DNA from: Angiostrongylus vasorum
Lineage: Eukaryota > Nematoda > Chromadorea > Rhabditida > Metastrongylidae
Reading direction: 5' to 3'
Assembly: GCA_018806985.1 (NCBI GenBank)
Contig: JADANN010000468.1
Span: forward strand, 5,502,072 to 5,566,071
Length of the DNA stretch: 64,000 nt
A program made the position numbers and the translations under genes. The notes beneath the pieces were generated by a model. That model saw only the letters and a program-made list of their open reading frames with translations. It ran no database searches and was not told where the DNA came from. Below, in pieces: positions 33,743 to 43,329 of the stretch (position 1 is the first letter of the stretch; every line of letters begins with the position of its first letter).

Positions 33743-34131
33743 GTACAGGCAGCGTAATGAGATGATTCAGTGGGGTTTGTCTTCTGTCGCCCAAAAGAGA
33801 GTGTTGTTATTTTGATGGATTTCAAAGAAAAGAAAAACGAACGGCATATAGAAACGCGAAGCCTCGATCGGCTTTTATTTGTGCTTTCGATCCATATTCA
33901 GTTAAATGGGCAAAACATGCTAAAATGTTATTTATTTCGCTAATCTGTTCTTCAAATACATCTTTTTAATTAGAGCTCTCACAGAAAATTTATTCACTTG
34001 CATAGGAGAAAAAACGCACGAAAAGGAAGAAAGTCTGGCTTGTTTTACAAGTGCTGAAGATCTCGGCTCAGTGCTTATGAAAATGAGTTTTCCAGAATAA
34101 CAAAAGCAAATAGTGAAAGTAGGTTTATGAT

Positions 34132-34680
34132 TTGAAGACTAAAGCTCCAATTTTCCCTATGGTTGTTATTTTTTCTCAAACGTTCACAAATATGAAGAAC
34201 AAATGTTTTCCTGGGATTCAAGGCCGTTCTCGTTCAGTTGGTAAAATAGTAAAACCTATTTCAGAAAATATCTTCATGATCAATAAAAGCTTTCTGGAAA
34301 AACGTGTAGCAAAATAGTCTACTTCTCAAGACAACAAGCCGCGATGACCTTTGAACTCATCCTCTCTTCGTCCAAGTCCTACAGCGATGCTACTGCAAAG
34401 TTCTCTGTTTCTGATAGCAACTGTAATGGCGAACTAGTGCAAAGAAAATCATGTCTATTCGCAAATTTAAATGGATCACGAACGGTTGACACTGACTTTC
34501 CAGCTATCCAGGAGGTTCCGCTTAGCATACAGGCACCGCTCTGATAGTAGTAGTAGTAGTAGTCATCGTCCTCATTCATCATGGCACACGGGGAGAGGTT
34601 TTAGTTCTGCTCGTAAGGCTGGCGAATTGAAATTGAAACTCTCAGAGCGAAATTCACCTTGCCCAATATGGCGACGATAA
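34132..34680 (+). CDS. Candidate coding island, strand uncertain
   Basis: 34132-34317 is open in plus (KNKCFPGIQGRSRSVGK and onward to a stop). 34344-34544 and 34471-34680 are open in two other plus frames; the latter reads HRSDSSSSSSHRPHSSWHTG and onward and stops at 34678-34680. The minus strand is open at 34379-34582 (DDDYYYYYYQSGACMLSGTS). The Ser, Tyr or Val runs come from a (TAG)6 microsatellite at 34545-34563. Composition suggests real exons but I cannot choose a strand or join them. Confidence 0.25.
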
Positions 34681-34767
34681 TGGGCGTCATAAACATTTCC
34701 ATAACTCCCTTATCTTTACCGTATCTCAATATAATGTCCCTCAGTCAATTTTGGATAATATTTAATT

Positions 34768-34965
34768 TTTATTTACTATCTATTCTTATTTTCTACGGCA
34801 GGATATGATGTTACATACAAGTGCAATGATGCTGAAATATTTGCAAAACTTGGATCACAAGCCAGATTCAAACCCAGGACTGTCATGATTTCTGTGGAAT
34901 CACGTGTTACCCACTGCATCACTGAACCCCCTTGACTTGCCTTTTTGTCAGCTTTTCTTCAATCT
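34768..34965 (-). mobile_element. tRNA-like SINE related to SINE-C
   Basis: The antisense head gives A box 'tgatgcagtgggtaacacg' and B box 'gggtttgaatctgg'. The tail is 'gatgctgaaatatttgcaaaac'. Confidence 0.7.
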
Positions 34966-35035
34966 GGTCTAAGTTTTGCACATATCTCAGCTTCATAGAG
35001 ACAATGCTCGATAATTTGCGACTAGGTGAAATTGG

Positions 35036-35130
35036 ACACACACACTCACCCACACACACACGACGCACGCACGCACGCACGCACATATGCACGCACGCAG
35101 GCGCATATATACCAATACATACATTGACAT
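35036..35130. repeat. CA- and ACGC-rich simple repeat
   Basis: Short (CA)n, then (ACGC)n-type units, interrupted. Confidence 0.85.
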
Positions 35131-35274
35131 ACATATATGCGAAGAAGCAATGAAAATTCTTCAGTACCTACCCCATGTCGTTTAGAAAACACAATAATTA
35201 ATACAGAATTATAAAAGAAGTGGAAAAGCCAGGCTTCACTAACTGAATAGAAGTCACTTTTTGTCTATTCAGAA

Positions 35275-35805
35275 ATAACTGCGAACCGCTGGTTTCTGCG
35301 ATGAGGATCGAACACGCTATTACCCTTTCCGGGGCTAACGTGTTCACCACCACACAATGTGGGACCATTTCGCCTTTCTCTCTACCATGTTATTGACCTA
35401 TAGCTGCTGTCAGCAATCACCTAAAAATGGGAACTAAAGCCAGCGATCCGGAGTTCTGCAAATATCTCATCATCATTATGGTTATATTCAAAATAACACC
35501 CAACCATTCAAAAAAGAGTTAGCAGTAGATAAAAAGTGACGACATTGTAATTTAGACCATAGCTTCAGCCTAACTGGTTTTAATGCCGATTGGCGCCCCT
35601 CAGATCAACTCCTTTGACGGGTGATTACTGATAGCACCTACAGGTCAATTACATGGCTAAGAGAAAGGCGAAACCAAGGACTCGCACTGTGTGGTAGAGA
35701 ATGCGTTAGCCACCGGAAAGGGTAATAGCATGTTCGGTCCCCACTGCAGACACCAGCGGCCCGAAGTTTTGCAATTATCTTAGCATCATTATGGTTATAA
35801 ATATT
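35275..35805. mobile_element. Inverted SINE-C pair
   Basis: 35275-35435 is antisense ('cgatgaggatcgaacacgc', 'ggggctaacgtgttcaccacc'). 35440-35805 is sense, with a tail scrap, the 5' block 'tagcttcagcctaactgg', the boxes and the 3' 'gcaattatcttagcatcat'. Confidence 0.8.
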
Positions 35806-36152
35806 GTCTCAAGAAGATTAATGAATGTAATAGAAATATTTAAGGGTGCACAAATATGACATGAATGACAAGTTCTTTATGAAGAATTAGAAGCATTTAG
35901 TCAATCGTCATTCAGTGACTCGTTGAAAACTTTCGCATGAAACTACATTATTACTATTATTGTTATTATTATTGTGAAAAGTTTTTTGTTGAATTTTTTA
36001 TTTTTGTAAAGCTAGTGCCCCTAAACTTGTCAAGAAATTGCCATTTTTGTTCTAGAAAGGTACACATTTATAAATCTTAGATTTTAGCTAAACATCACAT
36101 TTTAGATGTTTAGTAAATCGTCCTTATTTGATTGCAAGAGAATATTAAAGAT

Positions 36153-36340
36153 TAAAAGATAAAGCTCTCGGTGTTGATCAATTTCTGAGGGATGCGCCAT
36201 GCATTCGACTTCATTAAGCATCGTTTCGAGGTGATTGAATGTATATCTGACCCGCTGTGGCCTACCGATGTATCGAGTCAGTGCTGCTATCCTCCCAGAC
36301 AAGTCTGGTACCAATTTGCCGATCCCGGAGGGAAAGGAAT
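36153..36340 (-). mobile_element. SINE-B 3' part
   Basis: 'aaagataaagctctcggtg' to 'ccgatcccggagggaaag'; the tRNA-like head is missing. Confidence 0.85.
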
Positions 36341-36442
36341 AGTGGCAAATAAAGTCATCAAAAAAACCTAATGCTCAAAAACGACTTCATGAAGTTTTTT
36401 ATACAACAATTATTCGGACTTTCAAAAACGATTCCACTTTAA

Positions 36443-37015
36443 ATGGTAACAATCTCAGTTCTTTCAAGGGCTTTATGTGATGCCAAGCCATTTCAAGTCA
36501 AGTCTATCGACTATATATTGATTACACCAGTTGACTTTTTCAAATATATTCTTGTAAAGAAAACTAAAAAAGCAGACAAGAAAAACTACGCAGTTCAATC
36601 TCATTATTCAATCATAATAATCTCGAAATCTCTCTATCATCTTTGCAGCTGCTTATATTATGACTTAAGGGAAAATTACCTGATGCGTTCCTCATTTCAG
36701 TTCCACAGCTTCCTGTTGGTCATCATTCTGGACATTTTCCTTTCAATTCTCTCTCTTTATACTGACGTGGCCGTCTACCGTAACCTCGTCGTCGTCACTG
36801 TAGTCGTTCTGCCCAAAGTCGATAAATTGAAGCCTAAACACGAGCCTAATGGAATGCCGGAGTTTTCTATTTCCTCTCTAAGCAAGTCATTTTCACTAAT
36901 CAAAACCTACTCTAGGCTAAGTAAATGTGTAACTCATTTCAGACAGACGTTTTTCCCTGGAGAATCAGACCCAACACGCAATAATACATTCGCCAGTATT
37001 TCCAATTTCTGCTGA
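36443..37015 (+). CDS. 190-codon open frame, function unknown
   Basis: This is the longest frame outside simple repeats and TE fragments apart from the (CA)n one. Within it, 36701-36920 is bounded by a good acceptor (CCTCATTTCAG) and a donor-like CTAA|GTAAATG. It reads as a hydrophobic segment (LLVIILDIFLSILSLYTDVA) then a Lys/Pro-rich part. Against it: the minus strand is also open over the same part, with an acidic peptide (NDYSDDDEVTVDGHVSIKRE) ahead of a stop. Either strand could hold an exon; both cannot be right. Confidence 0.3.
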   Translation: MVTISVLSRALCDAKPFQVKSIDYILITPVDFFKYILVKKTKKADKKNYAVQSHYSIIIISKSLYHLCSCLYYDLRENYLMRSSFQFHSFLLVIILDIFLSILSLYTDVAVYRNLVVVTVVVLPKVDKLKPKHEPNGMPEFSISSLSKSFSLIKTYSRLSKCVTHFRQTFFPGESDPTRNNTFASISNFC

Positions 37016-37034
37016 ATTACATTCGATAGTAAAA

Positions 37035-37190
37035 AAGATAAAAGCGGGTAAAGCGTTCAGTTCTAACCAAACCCTTCGGGAAAGAGTCATACATCTGTCT
37101 CCATTCGTGGCATCGTAGAGGTGATTGAATAAATGTCTAGCCTATACAATGAGTTTCCGTGGCTCACCGATGTATTCGATTAGTATCATT
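37035..37190 (-). mobile_element. SINE-B 3' fragment, diverged
   Basis: 'gataaaagcgggtaaagcg', 'catcgtagaggtgattgaat' and 'gtggctcaccgatgtat' follow the SINE-B order. Confidence 0.6.
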
Positions 37191-37202
37191 ACGCATCATT
37201 AT

Positions 37203-37602
37203 CACACGTGATACTTGATACTTGATACTTGAACGAACCGTCTTCACTAGTTGTGCGGGCACCAGCACAATCGCCATTTCTCGGAGATTTGCTGGTTAAG
37301 CCATTTGGTTACCTGGAATCCCGTGGACAGCCTAGCCAAAGTCTGCCCGAGGTCGTCACCACGACAGGCAGTCGCAGCCCTTGTGGATCAGATGGAGGTT
37401 TGCCACCATGCGACTTTGATACCAGGACGGTGGTGGATCCTGGTATTGGTTTACTCTTAGCTAGGCTTCCTGATGGAAACGCCGGACTCCTTCTCAGCTT
37501 GGGAGACCCTGCCAGGGATGGATCCCCAGGTATACATCGCAGTCCGACACCCAGGAGCACCTCCCAGCCACGATGAGGCGGTAAACCGTTGGGAGGATCA
37601 CA
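37203..37602 (-). mobile_element. SINE-A copy, best heptamer tail
   Basis: Antisense copy. The tail reads 'gatacttgatacttgatac' (7-base unit GATACTT) and the other end is 'gaggcggtaaaccgttggga'. The 115-codon frame on the plus strand is inside it. Confidence 0.9.
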
Positions 37603-37611
37603 CGTGATCTC

Positions 37612-38000
37612 ACACATTATTAAAGATTGGCACTTTAATGCGAGAGAGCTAGATTACCCATCATTTTGAACACTGTCTCGATGGTCTCCACGTTTGAGAT
37701 TCTGGTTTCGTAGTGTTTCCGTCTTGATTGTGAAGGCGTTTCGCTGAGTAGCTTGCAGTCAACTTAATCTGATGAAGGCGATATCCGCCGAAACGACAGC
37801 TTTTTTGCGAATAAGGAGTAAGATAACAACCTCGTGTTTACTCACCAAGGAGAAAACTGAATTGTCCGAATTGCACCTGCTTGCATTGTACAGCTATCAC
37901 GAAGTTTATAAAGATGTTTATTCGGATAACGTCTCGACGTCTTCATTTCATCAGAGCCCGTGGTCCGAGTCGAAGACGTTGAAACTTTAGCGGAACAAGC
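37612..38000. mobile_element. Two Penelope 3' ends facing each other
   Basis: 37612-37852 (sense) ends with the intact hammerhead-like core at 37769-37796 and the tail 'caacctcgtgtttactcacc'. 37905-38000 (antisense) holds a related core ('gtctcgacgtcttcatttcatcag') and a tail starting near 37900. The 3' ends converge about 50 bases apart. Confidence 0.75.
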
Positions 38001-38039
38001 ATTTTTATCGGCCTCGTTTTAGCTTTACAGTTCAAGAAG

Positions 38040-38206
38040 ATATTGATTATTACTACCGAGGTTAAATGACGGTGGCCTGCTGTTTTCATCCTCCCAGGCA
38101 CGTCTGGTAAAAAATTATCCGACACTGCAGGAGCGCAGATTTCGTCAATCGAACCGAGGACCACGTGTGTATTCCCGCGCATCTCTAACCACTGAGCTAC
38201 ATTGTT
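38040..38206 (-). mobile_element. SINE-B head, diverged
   Basis: 'atcctcccaggcacgtctggta' and 'ccgaggaccacgtgtgtat' then 'ctctaaccactgagctac' (A box in antisense). Confidence 0.65.
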
Positions 38207-40500
38207 TATTAACAGGTAAAATTAGGCCAGCTATGGGAAAACTAGAAATGTTGAGCTGAAAAAGTGGTTTTTGTGCTTATTTCTCAACTTCTTAGTGGAT
38301 TAGTCCAATCGGAAATGCACTGGGCTCAAACAATGGAACAATAAAACACTCTGCACGCTTTGGCTTCACACCTTAGATATCCTTCATTATGTCACCTGAA
38401 AAAAAAAGTGGAAGAACGAAAAAATTTTACGAAAGATTTCACATAGGTTCTGATTAACGGAGAAGAATGAAACAGAAGAGTTGCAGGGAACTTTTCTTCC
38501 TTGCTCTCTTCTTGTCGAGTTAATATTGTTTAAGTTAAGCTACATGTGAAAAATGTTATAAATCTCGATTGCGTTAGCAGCTTTGGCTTTTGCTTCTTAT
38601 AGATAGTAGAAAAATTCACTATGCTTCCGTGCTGGATGTGCTTTCGATCTTGATGAGTGCTTATGAGCAGAAACAGTCTTCCAAACAAGGAAATGGAGTT
38701 GGACGAATCAGCCGAATAAGGAAATGAAGAAGAAAAATACTTGAGAATAAGTAATAGTAGCCAAAGAAACTTCTTGAATAAAGAATCAAAGCCGAAGGCG
38801 ATGTTCGTGCGGCGAAATCTAGGCAAAGAAACTTGCTTAGAACCAGATGGATCTGTTGGACATTAGGGAATAGTAGCACTTTCTCGTTAGCTGGTTGGAG
38901 GGGACCAATTGATCCTCGACAAACAATTGGATCAGCTGCAACCAGCATACGCGAAACAGCACCTCCATCGATTGACCACCAATCAATAAAGAATCGCAGA
39001 AAGTTCTAGAAACATGAGAGATATTCATGAGTTATTCTCGACAAGTTCTCATGGTTTTTATGATGTCGAGAACAATCCCTGTGGTGATGACCTTTTTTAA
39101 CGAAAAAAAGTAAACACACCAGTTGTCGGAATCAGCAAATTTCTCCGAATAGTTCATCAAGAGACAAGGAAAATCCGCCTGTATTTATTTGTCAGATGCG
39201 AAATATTCTGTTTTCAAGATTTTGCTTTCTCTGAAACCTAAAATTTTGAACGGTCAATGATAAAAGGAAAAGAAACGAAGTTCATTAAGAAGAAGCAGCT
39301 CGTGCAAATCACTTACAGATTGGAAAACTCCCAGTTGACTGAAACGACTCCGTATTTCTTAACGTCAATGAAACCAGAGTATTAGTGCCTCACTCTTGGT
39401 GAACTCGATAACGAACTAACATCCTCTTCAAGTGTGTAGAACATAAAAGTGTACTTCTAACTCGTGTTCTTCGTACTTTTTTATCTCATTTTATATTTCA
39501 TACGCTTTGAGACTTCCTCGTTTCTTCTCTTTCCACTGGTTTATGTTTTTAAATCAATTTGTGCTCCACATCGAAATAAGAAGGAACATGTCGAAGCATA
39601 ACAGCACAAAGGTTTCTAACAGGAAAAAAAGAACTGCGCAAAAATATCTCAAATTCATCCCACTTTAAAATATTAGCAGTCAGAAATGACGAACAAACAC
39701 AGCCTTAGTTTCTTTATGCAACCTAGAAATGCACGAAAAAATACTGAAGAAGCTCTTAGAATAGTGAAAAAAATTCCCGTTTCAAGTGGGACATAAACAG
39801 ACGCTGACTGGTCAACCTACTGGTCAGTTGAGTAATGAGCTTGCCTAGAATGCCTAGTGACAAATGTACTACTAGAGATCGAGGATGTGACAGATTCTTT
39901 ACTGATTTTCTATCTATACTTTACTGATACTATTCCGTCTAAGTTCTATTATTGTCAAATGGTTAAACACCACTTTTTAACCCATATTTCAATAAGAACA
40001 AAAATACGCTGGGGACTCTAGACGTCATTATGCCATTTTGTTTCTGTTGCTTCATAACGCATCATAAAAAATAATGCTTTAGGAAGTCATCGTGGACTAC
40101 CTTCTTAAATGATGATGTCTACATACATGTTTTATCAAGTCAGTAGCGAAGAGTGGATGTCTATAACTTACCTTGTTTTAACGTTAACCTTTCCCGAAAA
40201 CTCACGTTACTCCTTTATGTTCTTAAATCTTCACTATGCCTGCCATAATAATCACGAAAGATAATCCAAATTTGCATTAAAAAATAAATAGAATTTCACT
40301 CCTCTGTCGTTCGTTGTTAAGTGCAAACTATAGTATAACTATAAATATGTGGTATAATATAAACTCAAGAAAGACGTTTTGTAGTCCTTATTTAAGGGTG
40401 GAAGTACTATTTAAACAATGAGAAACGAAATCTTTTAAGCAGTTAGTTTTAAGTAGTTGAAATCAAAATCACTTAGATGATCTTAGTCGTTGAAACGAAT
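38207..40500. other. Mostly no gene seen; one coding-like stretch
   Basis: At 38796-39008 the plus strand is open for 70 codons with a good composition (NLLRTRWICWTLGNSSTFSL then GWRGPIDPRQTIGSAATSIR) ending at TAG 39006-39008. A short plus frame also opens with ATG at about 38653 (MSAYEQKQSSKQGNGVGRIS). The minus strand is open as well. The rest is AT-rich with no repeat family I recognise. Confidence 0.25.
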
Positions 40501-40556
40501 AATTTGCAGAAAGTAGTGTCGGATCGATACGAAGCCAAGAAAACTGGGATGAATCG

Positions 40557-40754
<198 letters not shown>

Positions 40755-40799
40755 ACGGGACGATGATAAGAACACGAGGGGAATTTCGTCGTTCCTCAC

Positions 40800-41400
40800 T
40801 TGCATTCGCCCACCGCCCGGCTGCTGCTGGAATGTGGGCATGGCTGCGGAGAGGCGTGGCGACCGGTCGTCGGCTGACTCGTTAGATTGTGCTCGGATGT
40901 CGGGCAGCGAGGTGGAGAAGGTAAAGGAGGTGGCGGTGGCGGTGGTGAACGTTTCGGTGATGGAGATAGTGGCTGTGATAGACGCTTTGGTGACGGAAGC
41001 GATAGTGGTGATGGTATCGACAATGATGGCTGCACACGAAACGACGGTGGAGGTTTTTTTTTGGTTACGATGGTGGAGGTGGAGCTGGTGGTGGAGGTGA
41101 TGGTGGTAGTGGTACTCGTTTTGATAATGATGGCGGAGGTTGTGGTAGCAGTGGCGGCGATTTTGATGGTGGTAATGATTGTGGAGTGGTGGCCGTAGCG
41201 GTGATGGTGGTAGTGGTTTTGATAGCAGTGGTGCTGGTCGGCCAGCGGTAGTAGTGGTCTTCGATGGTGCTAATGATGGCGGAAGTGATAGTAGTGGTGG
41301 CGATTTTGATGGTGATAGTGATTGTCGAAGAGATGGCCATAGCGTTGGCGATATTCGTTATGCTTACGATGGTGGAGGTGGTGGTAGCCGTGATGGTTGG
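40800..41400. repeat. GGT/GAT-rich trinucleotide tract, once coding-like
   Basis: The tract is rich in GGT, GAT and AGT. Read on the plus strand it gives Gly/Asp/Ser-rich peptide with spaced aromatics in three successive frames: RFGDGDSGCDRRFGDGSDSG (about 40947-41006), then GYDGGGGAGGGGDGGSG after a T9 run (from about 41065), then DFDGDSDCRRDGHSVGD (about 41300). It may be a decayed glycine-rich gene or just triplet expansion. GC content jumps at its start, next to the (CA)n array. Confidence 0.6.
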
Positions 41401-42224
41401 TGGTTGGTGTGCATGTCATTGTGCTGGAAAACAGGTAGTTGACAAAAAAATGAACGACACCTGAAGTCGCGCGATGATTTTCGTCTTGTGTTTCCGAAGA
41501 GTGTTTCTGGATTAATTCCGATGCAAAATCTCTATAGGCAAACTCATGGAAAATTTCGCTCTCTCTATACTTAGTTGCTTTTTGTCCGCTTTTCTCATCC
41601 TCTAAATATCTTACTACTCTTTTAACACCACGTTTTCTACCATTTTTGAATCAATATTCGGCCCTACAAGTTTGCTCTGTGTCAATCGGCTTAGTGAGTG
41701 TTCCAGGTTCTAATAAAGTGGACTTTTTATACGCCGGGACTCATAACCGTGCCATAAATTATGAGTATTTCTATTCGTCAATATTTTAACGAACTTTCTA
41801 TGGTGATGTTATTCTACGATTATGTTTCATTTAAGTGATCTTGAAACAGCTTGTCGTTAGACTAGTTCGTGCACTGTCTCCTCATATTCGATCAAGCAAG
41901 AAGCCTACTAACAAGTGATTAGGAGAGAAATGCATGCGAGTGAGGTCTCCACCCCCTTAGAAATGAGAGAAGAACATGGGAAATTTTTCATCATTCTATT
42001 TGAAATAAGTCCTACGACTAATCCAGGAAAGCTTTGACTATCACTATTCCAAATCTCATAGCAAAACCTGGCGGGCTAGCGGCGTCTATCATTTCTTTAA
42101 AAATCGTGAAAATACTTCCATTAGAAAGCCTGATAATAGTCGTATGTTTCGAGTCCAAAATTAGAAGGAAAATGGTTATAAGAGAATAAAATGTACACTT
42201 TTTTTTTACATGATCCAGAAAGGT
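41401..42224. other. No gene seen
   Basis: AT-rich. A minus-strand frame at 42018-42278 overlaps a SINE-D fragment and is not defended. Confidence 0.4.
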
Positions 42225-42345
42225 TGTTAGGATTTTAGCATTCTTGCCTTCGATTCGTTTCCTTGCATTCATCGCCAACGAAAGTTTCCAGATTTGCGTA
42301 TAGCTTCAGCCACTGTTTGAAGAGTTTTAGTCTCCTTTATGAATG
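42225..42345 (-). mobile_element. SINE-D tail fragment
   Basis: 'ttcgattcgtttccttgcattcat', 'cgaaagtttccagatttg' and 'gcttcagccactgtttgaag' match the tail half of SINE-D. Confidence 0.65.
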
Positions 42346-42444
42346 TCATTGTCGAGCATGATTCTTTTTGAAATCGTGAACTAATTCTATTAGAACGTTT
42401 CCATGTCTTAACCACAAGCAGGCTTTGTGGATCGAGAGAGCTGT

Positions 42445-42633
42445 TCACAAACGTGTTTGGATGCTACCAGTTCCCTGATCTCGTAGGATGACGGTATAGG
42501 AGGATTCGCCTGGCGTGAGACAAGGTGGAACCAGTGACACTGCGTGTAATGTATGCAATCTCTCCATCAGACCGAAATCCAATTTCAAAGTTTTTCCCTT
42601 CATAACTTTAAATTTTGAAGAATAAATCTCCAC
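42445..42633 (-). CDS. Candidate 62-codon exon/open frame
   Basis: Minus-strand frame with balanced composition (EIYSSKFKVMKGKTLKLDFG, then a PPCLTPGESSYTVILRD part) and a possible donor GGAACTG|GTAGCATC. No partner exon. Not recognised. Confidence 0.25.
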   Translation of the reverse strand: MEIYSSKFKVMKGKTLKLDFGLMERLHTLHAVSLVPPCLTPGESSYTVILRDQGTGSIQTRL

Positions 42634-43014
42634 TGTTTATTCATGCGGTGTGATCGAGCCCATTTTAGCTTAAATTCAAACGGATTTTCTATTTTGCACA
42701 AGATTTTTATAGTTGTTAGGGAAGGAATTCATCTGAAATCAAAGTAGAATTTCTAGGCGCTCCCAAGTCATTATGACAACTAGTTCCCGTCGTTAATCGG
42801 TGGGGAGAGAATCGGACAAGAATTTATCATCTTGCGATTGGACTTTCTTCATCATGACGGCAATTCGTCAAACTTGAATGGCTAAAAAGTCTTCGTTAGT
42901 ATAAGAACCTATAAAACGAGTTGTTTTCTACGTTTAAAAAGTCTCAACGTTTCTTTCGCTTAAAATTTAAGTTTTTTGTGCTCATGTTAACTAAAACATC
43001 GGCACTAATGATTA

Positions 43015-43075
43015 TAGCAACAAGCACAGAAACAACAACGACGAAAGCTACAGCAACAACAAATACAACAACAAC
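43015..43075. repeat. ACA/GCA-rich trinucleotide tract
   Basis: Interrupted ACA and ACG triplets. Confidence 0.7.
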
Positions 43076-43329
43076 TATGTGTAAATGGCATAAAATCAAA
43101 GCTACTCAATATTCGAATACTCTCAAGAATTCCTATTAACTCGATGGGTCAGTCAAGCATCTCCTTTAGCTTTACCTATAAGCGATTCGTTAATTAATCA
43201 GCTAACTGTTCAACAAAAAACACTGTTCACTAGATAAATCACTCTGAAGATCGTTTACTTCTGAAGCATTTGATCGATAGAGTGAGTGTGCTTTTCAAGC
43301 GTGTGAACCATTTTCCTTAAGATGAGAGT

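Noticed and set aside
37229..37617. 115- and 102-codon frames, and similar ones at 54121-54450, 31847-32191, 26535-27244 and 14337-14642
   Set aside because: All lie inside SINE-A copies and are open on both strands because the repeat is GC-rich.
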